A stretch of DNA of 64,000 bases from Certhia americana (Eukaryota; Chordata; Aves; Passeriformes; Certhiidae): the NCBI GenBank assembly GCA_018697195.1, contig CM031879.1:25417660-25481659 (forward strand), given 5' to 3'. Within the stretch, counting starts at the first letter, position 1. Each line of letters begins with the position of its first letter. Shown here piece by piece: positions 63,805-64,000 of this stretch. The translations under genes and the position numbers were made by a program. The notes beneath the pieces were generated by a model. That model made no database searches and was not told the DNA's origin. It saw nothing but the letters and a program-made list of their open reading frames with translations.

Positions 63805-64000
63805 GAATGTTTATTAGCTGCGTCAGAGAAGGGAATCTAGCTTCTGCCCTCCACTGGTGAAGGTAAGCTAACTTGCGCTACTTCCACAAAAGGTAACTGG
63901 GCTTCTCTCACCCCGCATACCTAGAGGTCAGTCGCTCAGTCACTCATGGGGTCTGCCCACATGTAGGCTCACTCTCTGGCATAATCAAAAAAAAAGTGAG
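63805..64000 (-). mobile_element. Possible LTR end, cut by the window edge
   Basis: From 63800 the sequence becomes GC-richer and begins TGTGAAGAATGTTTATTAGC. Its reverse complement, GCTAATAAACATTCTTCACA, has a polyadenylation signal close to a CA end, as a minus-sense LTR would. The element would continue beyond position 64000. This is inferred from termini only; no internal landmark is recognised. Confidence 0.3.

Overview
The window looks like AT-rich, gene-poor nuclear DNA from a bird, most likely a passerine. I base this on its interspersed repeats: CR1 LINE fragments of several ages, and long terminal repeats (LTRs) of endogenous retroviruses of types common in songbird genomes. There are no bacterial signs such as operons, ribosome binding sites or long ORFs. 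The longest open frames (221, 190, 148, 143 and 142 codons) all fall inside repeats. I found no gene that can be called with confidence, so the window is probably intergenic or lies within a very long intron.

Layout, left to right: a GC-rich LTR remnant at 1.1-1.8 kb (family 1, copy A); a CR1 fragment at 5.6-5.9 kb; a CR1 fragment at 9.85-10.2 kb; a complete solo LTR of a second family at 11.48-12.17 kb, with a perfect 5-bp target-site duplication; a reverse CR1 at 12.8-13.3 kb; about 11 kb of AT-rich sequence with no recognisable repeat; a 65-70 bp direct duplication at 24.5/24.8 kb; a reverse CR1 at 25.4-26.0 kb; an (AAT)21 microsatellite at 28.1 kb; a third-family solo LTR at 30.47-31.07 kb; a short family 1 LTR fragment at 34.3 kb (copy D); a CR1 tail at 38.7 kb; the longest family 1 LTR at 39.15-40.24 kb (copy B); a CR1 tail at 47.3 kb; a 25-bp minisatellite at 49.5 kb; a CR1/LTR mosaic at 50.1-51.3 kb (copy C); old, partly duplicated CR1 at 57.3-58.3 kb; a younger CR1 3' end at 58.94-59.75 kb inside other repeat-like DNA; and an LTR-like end cut off by the window edge.

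The only gene-like signal I would follow up is a small minus-strand open exon near 54.9 kb. It has an ATG, a hydrophobic stretch and a consensus splice donor, but I cannot name it. Several AT-rich stretches carry dense homeodomain-type TAATTA/TAATTG motifs and could be conserved enhancers. That is inference, because conservation cannot be seen from a single sequence. I did not find a convincing new biological system. The most informative structures are the layered retroelement insertions and two perfect hairpins.
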